Source: Nephrocerus scutellatus (lineage: Eukaryota; Arthropoda; Insecta; Diptera; Pipunculidae). Taken from it: 64,000 nucleotides of DNA. Under the pieces are notes generated by a model. That model did no database searches, was not told where the DNA came from, and saw only the letters and a program-made list of their open reading frames with translations. Below, one piece after another: positions 49,420 to 61,204 of the stretch (within the stretch, counting starts at the first letter, position 1; every line of letters begins with the position of its first letter). The DNA lies in contig OX352761.1 in the NCBI GenBank assembly GCA_947095585.1, positions 137,794,277-137,858,276 of the forward strand. The letters run 5' to 3'. A program made the position numbers and the translations under genes.

Positions 49420-52400
49420 ATGGATTTAAGGCGATGGATATTTTGGATATATTACCTGATAGTAATTGAAAGTAAGTCGGATGTTTTAATGATTTTATAA
49501 AATATGAAACGAGGAATGTAGCGTAATTTTTTTTCAAAATTTCAAGATTTTTAACCAAAAAGTAAATAGCTGATCCTACAAAACTTGATCATAAGCCAAA
49601 CTGGTAATTTATTATTTTTTGTTGTTGTTACATTTATCAGTGTATCGTATTCCTAAACTATTTACTATTGTTATTGATCTAACAAAGACTTGATCTTCAC
49701 CGCTGTCTGGCTCCATAAATCCTACCGGTGGCTTGCTTGATTATTATATCAAATTCCATCAACGCCTTATAAGGTATAGACTCTTTTGAAAAGTCCTTCT
49801 TTGTAAAACCTACCTACCCACCTATCGATAACAGCTAAATGTACCAAATCTTCTATTTGCTGACCTGGATACCAAATACTTTGTTATGAGCCCTTATATT
49901 TGGAGCGAATTTTTGTAGATCTTATCAAGTTCATTGGGTAATATTAATGCTATGAAACTTGAAACCCCCTATAACTGTGGCTAAAAGAGTAAGAGCAAAG
50001 TATTTGCATTAATAACGTTTGTGAATAATTCGAAAACAATCTCTATTACACTAACATAGTCTTGAAAAACGCTGCCAATTAAAATTAATGTTATTTTGAC
50101 TTCAAATTTCAAGGTAGGTGTCTTCAAATTACAATGTTCATTATCAAGAACGACCATACAGCCGCTCAAACCGCTGGCATCATTAACTTTATATAGAAAC
50201 TGTAAAAGCATCATTAGAAGACACAACATTCTCATGACCTAACTCAATTTTGCTTCATTATTTACGAGAGACGTTCTTAGCTACTCAGCTACTCTTTGTG
50301 TTTTACTACGTTATTGAATCACTCCAGACAATGACATGTAACACTGTAATGCAAACATAAAAAATATTAAAAATATTTATTGTTTTGAGGTCAAGTTTAC
50401 AGTTGACATCTTATCACTTTCTAGTACATACTATATAGCTTGCTCGTTTAGGAAGCATTTCATGTATCCTAATTATTTGTACTAACGGTATACGTATATA
50501 GCATAGCATAAAAGTGAAAAAAGTAATTATTTTCAAATCAAACCGTGTGCGTATTGTTACGATGCCCAGCGGCAGCGCATAGCGTACAGCGGGACCTTGA
50601 TCATGACCGGTTGACGGAAATTATTGTTCGGTGAATCACCCAAATGTCGTGGTTATTGCTGCCGAACAGAGAGCAATGTGCTCCATGTTACAACCTACAA
50701 TATGTTCGACTCACTTTGCTGATTCTGTTAATAGTCAGAAGTGAATGCCACTTGAATTCGACAGTCAGCAAATGCGACTAAAAAATATTACCTTATAACA
50801 ACGTTTAGCACTTAATTGAGTTTTAATTGATAAGTTTGTGTTTTTTTAAAATATGAATTTTTGAGATATTTATGTGCATTACCTATATCATTTAAGCTAC
50901 TTTCGGGCACGCAAACAGACAAGAATTTATTCCACCAGGCCCTGCCAACTCAAACGCAAACGACTGCAAATGCATCAAACTGAAAGACTGTGAAGTCGTT
51001 ACTAGCCGTTTAATTAAAGCCTCAGCTACCGAAAAAAACATGATCTTCGAAAGAGTACGAAATTCTGCCTGCGGTTTTGTTGGAAAAGAACCTTTCATAT
51101 GTTGCCCTGCATATATTTCAAAGAATTTTGGGCGTACCGTTGGTCAACGTTCATCGATCGCGGTTGACGAGGATCAGCCATGGATATGGAGCCGCATTAA
51201 AAAAGTTCATAAGCAATCGTCGTCTGCTAAGCGTACTGAAAATATAAAATTGACGCCAAAAGCAAATCGTATAACAAAACCCAGTGCGAGAGCAGATTAC
51301 GATGTGGAAACTACGAGTGCCTACGAGAATGATGTTATCAACTTTGAAGATCCAATTACTCACAAGAATTGTCCGCAGAGCTTTTATGAAGAATTTTATG
51401 AAGCAGATGGAAATCCCGAAGTTGCAGAAGATGACCATCATGACGGTGGCGGTAACGAGGATGTTCATAATGCTGACAGCGAAGAAATGGTACATCATCA
51501 CCACCATCATTATCATCATCATCATCACACAGATCACTGCGATCACACGGACAGTTCAGTAGATGATTCACATGAATCAACTCATCATCATCAAGAATTA
51601 CATCCTCAGCACATATTTCCGCATTTTCATAATTATGATTTTGGTGACTGGCATCCTTACTTTCCGCAACAGGTAACCGTATATAAATCCGCGCACCAAC
51701 CAACTTCGCCGGCGCCATCGTTCAAGTCCAAAACAATTCATCAACAGGTAGCTCCCGTCACGTATAAACCGACGTTGGAATCTCGAAAATTTGACATCAT
51801 CCCTAAATCGCCCACCATCAACTCGGAAAAGTGCGGGATTTCGGTCGGTACAAGGATTATTGGCGGAGTCGACAGCATTCCTGGACAATTCCCATGGATA
51901 GTTCGTGTGGCATATTTAAACACAAGTGAGTATAAAATATGTAGAATCGTTTTTATTTTTATACAAGTGTCTTACATAAGATTATCGACAACATTTTTCA
52001 TTTTCTTCGTTATGTATACACCAACGAAAAACAAAGCTGAACTCTTGCACAGTGACCATGTGGTTGGATTAAGATGCAAGTAAGTTGCTACATCTACAAT
52101 TCGGCTTGCGACGTCTTTCAAACTGAATGTTGAAGATGTTGTAGACATCTTGTACCTCAGTGGTGCTGTTGGCTGGCAATGATCTATTTGTTGTTGTTGT
52201 TCTGTAATCATAAACGAACAGCGATTTACTCAATTAGTCAAGAATTGCAGTGCAGGTGATGTCTGAACTGATGAAATGATTTTGCATCTTTTGTGGTGCA
52301 ATTATATGTGTGTTAAATACAAGTACGATGTCCAGCATTGTGTATGTAAAAGCTTAACCAGTTTAAGAGATAGACGCGTACAAGGCCTTTTCTTTGTCTT

Positions 52401-55400
52401 TACTTTAATTTCACGACTGCTTTGTATAAAACTGAGCAAAGTTTGAATTTATTTTAAAGATTTATTTTTATAATAGGAGCATTTTTTATCTTTATATTAA
52501 TTTATTACAACTACAAAACTGATACATTTAGGGATATTGCAAAAATAAAAAACTGTACTCAGGGAATTTACAAACACGATACTTCTCCTCTCTTCCCCTT
52601 TAGTCAAGCGCCTTTACCCGCTGCGCCATGAAACACACAGACAGAGTACCCGCCAACTTTTTTTTTAAAGAACCCACCCCATACCCACCTACCCCATATG
52701 ACAGACGAGGCGGCTTAAAAGATCTATTGTATCTAAGGGTATATTTACTCTAAGAGACGTACCACAAACCCAGTGAAGGATAGTATGTCCTTATTGGAGA
52801 ATTCCTCAACTCCGCTGACGAGCATATTTCCTTAAAAAAGTGTGTCTCCTTAACCAAAGTAGTGCTGGGCATTCACAGAGAATATGCTCGGATGTTAAGG
52901 TGACACCGAAAGCCACAATGACCTGTTAGAAAACGCACCAGGCACTTAATGCTATCCCTATTAAAATAAAGAATTTCCTTGCAGGAAAAGAAAAATTGCT
53001 TGGGTTATCTAAGCCCCGGGACGCTTTCCCAGTTCATCTGCGGATTCCCTGATGATCAGGGACCCAACCGAGATTGACTTTGTTGTGTATGTTAAGGGAT
53101 TGCAGTGCATCATATCAGTTTTTGACTGATAACGAGTTCATTAAGTTGGACGACAGAGCTATTAGTTCTGCCTGGTTATCTTAAAAGATATATAATATAG
53201 CGCCCTGCATTCCTTTACTAACGATAATTTTGGCGCAGATCTCAATGGCATTTAGTTCCGCCTGGAAAACCGTGGGACTATTTCCCATTGGTATCGAGAC
53301 TTTGGTGTAGGGTCCAAAGGCACCAGCTCTCACTCCAGTTTCCGTCTTCGATGGATTAATTTTTTAAAAAATATATGACAGAATGATGAAAGATGAAAGT
53401 CTTCAGTACTGGCGCCCGATCACTTCCAAATTTTTACAAAAACTGTTGTCCATCGGAGGTACACATGCGTATAAAATTTGAAGAAAATCGGGTAAATTTT
53501 GTAAAATATTAGTATAGGAACCTGCCGACCCCTAGGCCCGAAATACACATGTATGCAAAGTTTTAATAAAATAGGGATTAAGGAAGTGCGTAAAAATGCA
53601 TCACAAGATTTGGCCAGCCAGCCACAAACACACGGGCACGCGAAGTTAACAAAGAGAATTTAGAAACGGAGCTCGTGATAATTAAAGAGGGATCCATTTC
53701 TGATGAAGGCTATGTGAACCAGGATGTATGTCGGTGGTATATAAAATTAGCGTAAGGTTTTTATGATTCTAAATTGTATTTCAATTCGGTCTGCTTCTAG
53801 TTTTTCACTAAAAAGCAAAGCCTCCTCTTCCTAAGCTTTTTTTTATAATGTACGCACGCTCAAGGGATTTGCACCCTTATAATGCTTAGGACAGCGTGGA
53901 CATTAAGAAATTAATAATAATATTCGGCGCGACAAACCGTTGCGGTCCAAGGCCTAGCTTCTCGCGACCATTTGTGTTGCGCATGTATGTTTTTGCACTC
54001 AAATGGATGTGGCCTACAATTTAATGTCATATACGAACAACGAATTGAGAAGCTTACCGTGAGAAGTTATTATGAAAAAAAAACATTCTACATAATTATT
54101 GTGCGTCTCAAGAAGGAACCCACGACGCTCTGGGTGTCGTATAGGCTTTAGCCACTCATTCAGCGATATTTTGGTCCTCTCTCTCTCTCATACGCGGATT
54201 TATTTCGGTCAGATTTATGCAACCAGGAGATGAATCCGTACATAAGTATTCTGTTGCCATCTGCCTACCTAAAAATATGACAGGATGGGATTAACAATAT
54301 TATTAACAAATATTGCACACTGGTATCGATCAAAGATGAGTTTAACGACGTATATGGCGCTCATTTCTTATACTTAAATAATCGTTGATCATAAAATAAA
54401 AATAGCAAATTGCATAATTAACACTAATACAAGTTTTAATTTTAGGCAGTCTTCGTCTTAGCCACAGATGTTCAGGGTCAGTAATCAGTGACGTGTACGT
54501 CTTAACTGCTGCGCACTGTGTGATTAATTTGGTTACCGAATTGCAATTGTAAGTCAACAATGTCCAAGGAGTTGATAAAAAAATAATGTTATATTTCCAA
54601 ATTTTAAGATCCCACATTCGCGTTGGAGATATGGAAGCTGAACAAGACTGTATCTCAAAACCATGTAAAATTCAACGAAATTTTAAAATTGATAAAGTCA
54701 CTGCACATCCCAATTACGATAAACCCAAATACGCTAATGACGTAGCGCTTGTACGCCTTCGAAGGCCAGCAAATGCAAGAGGTTTGCCTTTCTTTGGAAA
54801 TCGTGTTATGCAGTTTCTTTGATTAAATACATTTACAGTTTCATTTGGAACAATTTGCTTACCTGTTAACAAACCCGATTTTCTGGAAAGTAATCTGATT
54901 GGCCGAACGGCAATCGTAGCTGGATGGAGTACGAACAGTGAAGGTTTTTCAATTGAAAATTAAATAATTTCTTCGACGCGATGTATTTTTGAATTCAAAT
55001 TCAAATAATAAATCAAAATATTTATTTTTATTTTGCAGGTGTTGAGACAAAAATACCGTCAGTGAAATATATTCAACTGCCAATTTCCAATACGACAGAG
55101 TGTGCTATAACATATGCCAAATTTAGTACAAATTTTAATAATCCCATTGTCATTACTCCTTCTCAGATGTGCGCCCAAGGAAGACCAATGATGGACGTTT
55201 GTCGAGGTACGGGTGATGTTATTTTTGTTAGAAAACCGCATACAATCGATTTTCTTCTATACAGGCGATAGTGGAGGCCCTCTTATGGCTTGGGAAAAAG
55301 GCCGCTATACATTGCTCGGACTGGTTTCATTTGGACCAACGATTTGTGGTGTTTCCAATTTCCCGGGCGTATATACTCGAGTTAGTTCATTTATGGATTG

Positions 55401-55425
55401 GATTGTTGCAAATATTAAGCAGTAA
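49420..55425 (+). CDS. CLIP-domain trypsin-like serine protease with histidine-rich linker
   Basis: Seven exons join in phase: 49420-49471, 50897-51925, 54446-54548, 54609-54781, 54839-54943, 55039-55206 and 55265-55425, giving 596 residues (an ATG at 49396 would add 8). The signal peptide is [17 protein letters not shown]. The CLIP domain (~41-87) has six cysteines ([10 protein letters not shown] ... SACGF ... CCP). A long linker (~90-330) holds a His run ([12 protein letters not shown]) amid acidic residues. The activation site is TR|IIGG (~338). The catalytic triad is intact: TAAHC, NDVALV and GDSGGP. Asp six residues before the catalytic Ser (DVCRGDS) predicts trypsin-like cleavage. CLIP proteases run zymogen cascades such as Toll and melanization; this one's substrate is unknown. 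Intron 2 (2.5 kb) is packed with LINE, repeat and SINE remains. Confidence 0.88.
52720..53370 (-). mobile_element. LINE RNase H domain remnant (in protease intron 2)
   Basis: On the minus strand near 53360-53220 the frame reads [19 protein letters not shown], followed by [15 protein letters not shown]. These are the first RNase H block and the FQAE motif of LINEs that carry RNase H (LOA/I-type). Lower down, 52940-52730 reads [13 protein letters not shown] and [14 protein letters not shown], typical of the 3' end. Stops and indels make it dead. A related fragment is at 33890-34330. Confidence 0.7.
53405..53665 (+). repeat. Interspersed repeat, GGCTGGCTGG family, copy C
   Basis: Shares gttgtccatcggaggtacac, atttgaagaaaatcgggta, cacaagatttggccagccag and cacgggcacgcgaagttaa with copy B at 36430-36850 (same orientation). 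Part of it recurs at 57235-57420. Class unknown. Confidence 0.6.
53905..54060 (-). mobile_element. SINE tail, second copy
   Basis: The reverse complement of cgacaaaccgttgcggtcca and ggcctagcttctcgcgacca matches the tail of the SINE at 35995-36262. The ATT-rich 3' end (aataataatattcgg) is also conserved. The tRNA-like head is missing or unrecognisable. Confidence 0.65.
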
Positions 55426-56049
55426 TTTAAGTGAATGAATGATGAAGTAATACGAATGCATTGTATATGAATACCAAAGTATAAACGTAATCTTTAGAGA
55501 TTTTTTTTTTTATTTGTTCATATTTTTAGTATTTTTTTAAGAAAATTGTATATGCTTTGCTAAAGTAAGCTGTAAATATTTTATAACCTATGCAAATAGA
55601 CTTTTAAACATTACAAAATACTTGTAGTTCATGTCTACAAACTTAGGTAAAGAGTGCATGTAAGAGAGTTTGTTTGTTTGTTTATTGTAAAAAGTAATCT
55701 CAACAACTACTGGAAAGATTTCAAAAACTCTTTCACTGTGCTTTTTTCCAGATGTACAAAGGACATGTTTTAAAAAATGTGTGCTTCCATAAGATATAGC
55801 AATATTTTCAACTAAAACAGGAAAAAACTAACTAAATTGACAAAATACTTGTAGGCATATGGTCCAGACGTGCGCTTGTAATATACCTAAAAAGAACATT
55901 TTCCTAATCTAAGATATATATAAGTATATATAAGTATTTTCGTCCCCATATAACTTTATAACTGTTTATTGTAGCTTGCTGTATTTTCGCACAGGTGAAA
56001 TCATGAAATTCCAGCTATACTTCCTAGTGTCGAACACTCGGGACAAATT
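55426..56049. other. Gene-free interval downstream of the CLIP protease
   Basis: AT-rich. It holds the 3' UTR of the protease; no clear AATAAA was chosen. Nothing else was recognised. Confidence 0.4.
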
Positions 56050-57110
56050 TCTTTCGTACTCCGCTGGCCCAGATGGTGTTCCCCCATTAATTCTGAAGAG
56101 CTGTTCTTCATCGCTGGCATTACTATTGCGTAAGCTTATGAACTTATGAAATATCTTGAATCACAACTCAATAACCGTCAGTATGGTTTTCGTGGGCAAC
56201 ATTTTACTGGTGATCTGATGGCATATCTCACCGAAAAGTGGAACCAGTCTTTTGACAAGTTTGGTGAAAGGAACGTTGTAGCATTTGACAGAGTTTGGCA
56301 CGCAAAAAGCGTGCTTATGGAATCGGTGTAATCATACTTCCATGTATTAAAAGCTACCTTTCAAACCGTTCAATCCAAATTTTGTTGGATGGTTTTAAGT
56401 CTGATATTCACCGCATAAATGCGGGTGTTCTTCGGGGCTGTGTTTTGTCTCCGACACTATTACTTATTTTCATTAACGATTTTCTGTTTTCATCGTCTTA
56501 TCCAATACATTAATTCGCTAACGACAGTACTCTTAGCTTCTCTTATACATTCGCAGGTTCACGCGTCCCTTCTCATCGAATGTGGATCTAGAACAACAGC
56601 GTATGTTAAGCTCATTACATTCTGATCTTGGCAGCATAACAAAGTGGCGAGAACACAATAGAGACGAATTGAACGCTTCCAAAACCCATTGTTATCTTCT
56701 GTCCTTGAAGCAAAATAACAATGCCATTATCCGTGAATGGCACTTGCATAGAGGAAAATGAAAAACTTTTTGGTGACAAAAATATTGAAAGAACAAACAT
56801 CGCAGTAATTTCTCCTGTTTGTCACTGTTTTCCGGGTTTTCTATCAAAGTTTAGCCAGTTACATTCCGCCCCTCCATGAATTCAACCGTTATACTTGTGG
56901 CGCTTTGAATGCTCATCAGTTTAGCCCATCTTCGAACGACTGTTAAGCTTAGATACTCTTTCTTTAGTGATGCAACACGCTCTGTATTTCCGCATGACTA
57001 TATGCAAGTATTCAAAATGCATGCACATCGACATCTCCTGTTTCCTTCCTTGATACCTTAGTGCCCATGCTGTGCCTAGCATCAAAATGTTTAAACGGGG
57101 CATAAAATCT
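56050..57110 (+). mobile_element. Degenerate LINE, same family as 0.7-2.5 kb
   Basis: Broken plus-strand frames carry SAGPDGVPPLILKSCSSSLA, RQYGFRGQHFTGDLMAYLTE, SYLSNRSIQILLDGFKSDI, GVLRGCVLSPTLLLIFINDF and a post-palm tail ending MFKRGIKSGSK. The motif order is correct but the Y/FADD box is lost in a deletion, and there are frameshifts near 56290 and 56515. GDLMAYLTEKWNQ is shared exactly with the copy at about 2050. Confidence 0.75.
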
Positions 57111-58395
57111 GGCTCAAAACGAATGTTTACCAGAATTTTTATATAAAAGCCTCCTTAAATTTTACACAGGTTTTTAGTATTAAAAGAAAAAAAAAACTAC
57201 CCATAAAAATTAAAATTTTTCATGTAAATTCTCTAATAGGAGTATGGGTATGTGTTAAAATTTGAAGAAAATCAGGTTAATTTTTAAAAAATTTACATGG
57301 ACACCACACAAGTCTCACTCCAACAAATTTACAAAAAGTTTTGTCCACAGTGATACACATGTGTTTAAAATTTGAAGAAAATTTATATGGGCACCCCTCG
57401 GGCCAATTCGCCCAAAAAATGTTGTTGGAATTTAATTAATGAGAACATCACATTTATGAAAATAAATACCATAATCCCGAAGGTTTGGTTTTTCATTCAT
57501 TCACAATAATAACTTAATATTATCTTGTTTTCGTGGTAGGTTTTATATATTTGCAAATAAGTAGATTGTTATTTCTATATTACATAAAAATTACTTTAAA
57601 TCCTTACACTACTCGAGAGGCATAGGGCGTCAACAACGCCTACGCGCCATCTTGCTTGGAGAATTTGACAATATGTACATATATTATTTATAACCAAAAC
57701 TGGAATCTATTTTCAGGTCAAAGTTATGCCAGTTCACGTTTATCTAAAATGGGTTTACTTCTTTGGGTTTTTTAATTAAGAAAATATTAAGTTAAGCTAA
57801 GTGTCTTCATCTGTCGCAAAAAGCTTTTAGTTATCTCAGTCAGTTTGAAAGAGAATAGTCAATAACGTAACCTGAGACGAAGTTGTAGGCACAAATAACA
57901 AAATCTTTTGTATGCACAGATTCATGGGAATTTCGCAAATCAAAATGAATAATGCTTTTATTTAAATAATCGTGCAACAGGTGTTTAATTAATTCAATAC
58001 TAGTTGTTAACCCCGGCGTTCCCCGCGACCTACCGACCATCGACCAAAAGACACCGTCAATATCCACAAAAAGCTAACGTAACAGGCGTTGTCCGGCTAA
58101 TAATGATTTAAAGAAAAAACAAGTAAATGTAAAGAAACTTCGTTTTTCGGGTACAAAATATTTGCTTTTTCCTACGCATCGCACGCGCCACACGCGGATA
58201 TCAAAACGCACTTGCACACATGTAAAGAATTTACATGAACAATTTTATTTTTTATGGGTTGGTTTTTTCAAATAATTTTTTATTCTCCGCAACTCCCCAA
58301 CGGAATCGCTAATAGCCGTACACAGTCAAGCAGATCTTAGTTCTCCATGCAAATTCAAAATCATTTTGATTACTTTCAATCATGACCATACGACT
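57111..58395. other. Mostly gene-free; repeat piece and one orphan reading frame
   Basis: 57235-57420 is a partial copy of the GGCTGGCTGG-family repeat (two atttgaagaaaat words). An unassigned minus-strand reading frame of about 78 codons lies at 57840-58073 (LFVDIDGVFWSMVGRSRGTP at its start). It has no recognised family and no splice partner, so it is reported only as a possible coding remnant. Confidence 0.4.
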
Positions 58396-60886
58396 CAAAA
58401 CCTTCTCTATAGAAAGCCCAACTCAATGCATACTAATGCTGTAAACCAATCCAAAACGCGTCTGTATTTTGGAATGTGAATACAGTCAAAACCTTCTCTA
58501 TAGAAAGCCCAACTCAATCAAAACCTTCTCTATAGAAAGCCCAACTCTACGCATACTAATGCTGTAAACCAAGACCAAACGCATGTGTGTTTGTGGGATG
58601 TGAATACAGTGTACAAAAAATAAGAAGTCGCAAAGAGCGAGAAACGTAAGATGTGGTAGTGGGAAACAGAAATATTTTATATGGATTTTGCTCTTTAGTT
58701 AATTACTAATGCAAATCAAAACCTTCTCTATAGAAAGCCCAACTGTTCAAAACCATCTCTATAGAAAGCATAACTGTTCCGATCGTACACAGATACATGC
58801 TTAGATTGAGACCAAACGTGTTTGTATTAGTAATCAACTAAAGAGCAAAATCCATATAAAATATTTCTGTTTCCCACTACCACATCTTACGTTTCTCGCT
58901 CTTTGCGACTTCTTATTTTTTGTACACCGTATTCACATCCCACAAACACACATGCGTTTGGTCTTGGTTTACAGCATTAGTATGCGTAGAGTTGGGCTTT
59001 CTATAGAGAAGGTTTTGCAACTGTTCCGATCGTACACAGATACATGCTTAGATTGAGACCAAACGTATTTGTATTAGTAATCAACTAAAGAGCAAAATTC
59101 ATATAAAATTTTTCTGTTTCCCACTACCACATCTTACGTTTCTCGCTCTTTGCGACTACTTATTTTTTGTACACTGTATTCACATCCCACAAACACACAT
59201 GCGTTTGGTGTTGGTTTACAGCATTAGTATGCGTAGAGTTGGGCTTTCTATAGAGAAGGTTTTGATGTGAATACAGTGTACAAAAAATAAGCAGTCGCAA
59301 AGAGCGAGAACCGTAAGATGTGGTAGTGGGAAACAGAAATATTCTATATGGATTTTGCTCTTTAGTTGATTACTAATACAAATACGTTTGGTCTCAATCT
59401 AAGCATGTTTCTGTGTACGATCGGAACAGTTGGGCTTTCTATAGAGAAGGTTTTGATGTGAATACAGTGTACAAAAAATAAGCAGTCGCAAAGAGCGAGA
59501 ACCGTAAGATGTGGTAGTGGGAAACAGAAATATTCTATATGGATTTTGCTCTTTATTTGATTACTAATACAAATACGTTTGGTCTCAATCTAAGCATGTT
59601 TCTGTGTACGATCGGAACAGTTGGGCTTTCTATAGAGAAGGTTTTGATGTGAATACAGTGTACAAAAAATAAGCAGTCGCAAAGAGCGAGAACCGTAAGA
59701 TGTGGTAGTGGGAAACAGAAATATTCTATATGGATTTTGCTCTTTAGTTGATTACTAATACAAATACGTTTGGTCTCAATCTAAGCATGTTTCTGTGTAC
59801 GATCGGAACAGTTGGGCTTTCTATAGAGAAGGTTTTGATGTGAATACAGTGTACAAAAAATAAGCAGTCGCAAAGAGCGAGAACCGTAAGATGTGGTAGT
59901 GGGAAACAGAAATATTCTATATGGATTTTGCTCTTTTGATGATTACTAATACAAATACGTTTTGGATAGTATTTGTGTACGATCGGAACAGTTGGGCTTT
60001 CTATAGAGAAGGTTTTGATGTGAATACAGTGTACAAAAAATAAGCAGTCGCAAAGAGCGAGAACCGTAAGATGTGGTAGTGGGAAACAGAAATATTCTAT
60101 ATGGATTTTGCTCTTTAGTTGATTACTAATACAAATACGTTTGGTCTCAATCTAAGCATGTTTCTGTGTACGATCGGAACAGTTGGGCTTTCTATAGAGA
60201 AGGTTTTGATGTGAATACAGTGTACAAAAAATAAGCAGTCGCAAAGAGCGAGAACCGTAAGATGTGGTAGTGGGAAACAGAAATATTCTATATGGATTTT
60301 GCTCTTTAGTTGATTACTAATACAAATACGTTTGGTCTCAATCTAAGCATGTTTCTGTGTACGATCGGAACAGTTGGGCTTTCTATAGAGAAGGTTTTGA
60401 TGTGAATACAGTGTACAAAAAATAAGCAGTCGCAAAGAGCGAGAACCGTAAGATGTGGTAGTGGGAAACAGAAATATTCTATATGGATTTTGCTCTTTAG
60501 TTGATTACTAATACAAATACGTTTGGTCTCAATCTAAGCATGTTTCTGTGTACGATCGGAACAGTTGGGCTTTCTATAGAGAAGGTTTTGATGTGAATAC
60601 AGTGTACAAAAAATAAGCAGTCGCAAAGAGCGAGAACCGTAAGATGTGGTAGTGGGAAACAGAAATATTCTATATGGATTTTGCTCTTTTGATGATTACT
60701 AATACAAATACGTTTTGGATAGTATTTGTGTACGATCGGAACAGTTGGGCTTTCTATAGAGAAGGTTTTGGGAAACAGACAAATTTTATATGGATTTTGC
60801 TCTTTTGTTGATTACTAATACAAATACGTTTTGGATAGTATTTGTGTACGATCGGAACAGTTGGGCTTTCTATAGAGAAGGTTTTG
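58396..60886. repeat. Tandem and inverted satellite-like array, 191-bp unit
   Basis: From 59264 the array runs head to tail: the anchor gatgtgaatacag occurs at 59264, 59455, 59646, 59837, 60017, 60208, 60399 and 60590. The spacing is 191 bp, with one 180-bp variant. The left part (58396-59270) holds the same sequences in both orientations, forming at least two palindromes (about 58610-58715 against 58830-58930). A 28-bp word starting CAAAACCTTCTCTATAGAAA marks unit ends, direct at 58396 and inverted at each unit end to 60886. I infer a MITE with these termini that was later amplified in tandem. Confidence 0.85.
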
Positions 60887-61204
60887 GTTTTGCCCCAGTT
60901 ACCCGCAGGTACTAAACCACATATGATGACAGCTTAATTTGATTGGCTGTCTAAGGAGCGCAATATACTGTGATCTAAGTTTTGAGCAATGTAGCAGACA
61001 GAGAGCTTTTTTCATTTTAGTTTTGATTCTGTTCTGAAGCGAAGAAGAACAGTGCTGATAAGATCGGCATAGGAGAATTAATTGCTAAAAACTACAACTA
61101 ACAGCTTATTTGTTTTTGATATAATTTGAAACTAGCTTTAGAACGTTAAACAAAATTTCAACTGCTCAGATTTTAAACTAGTTTAAATAATTCAAAAGTA
61201 TACA

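Noticed and set aside
51151..51923. Several minus-strand frames opposite the CLIP protease exon
   Set aside because: They are antisense shadows of a long coding exon with His and Asp repeats. No motif or splice signals support them.
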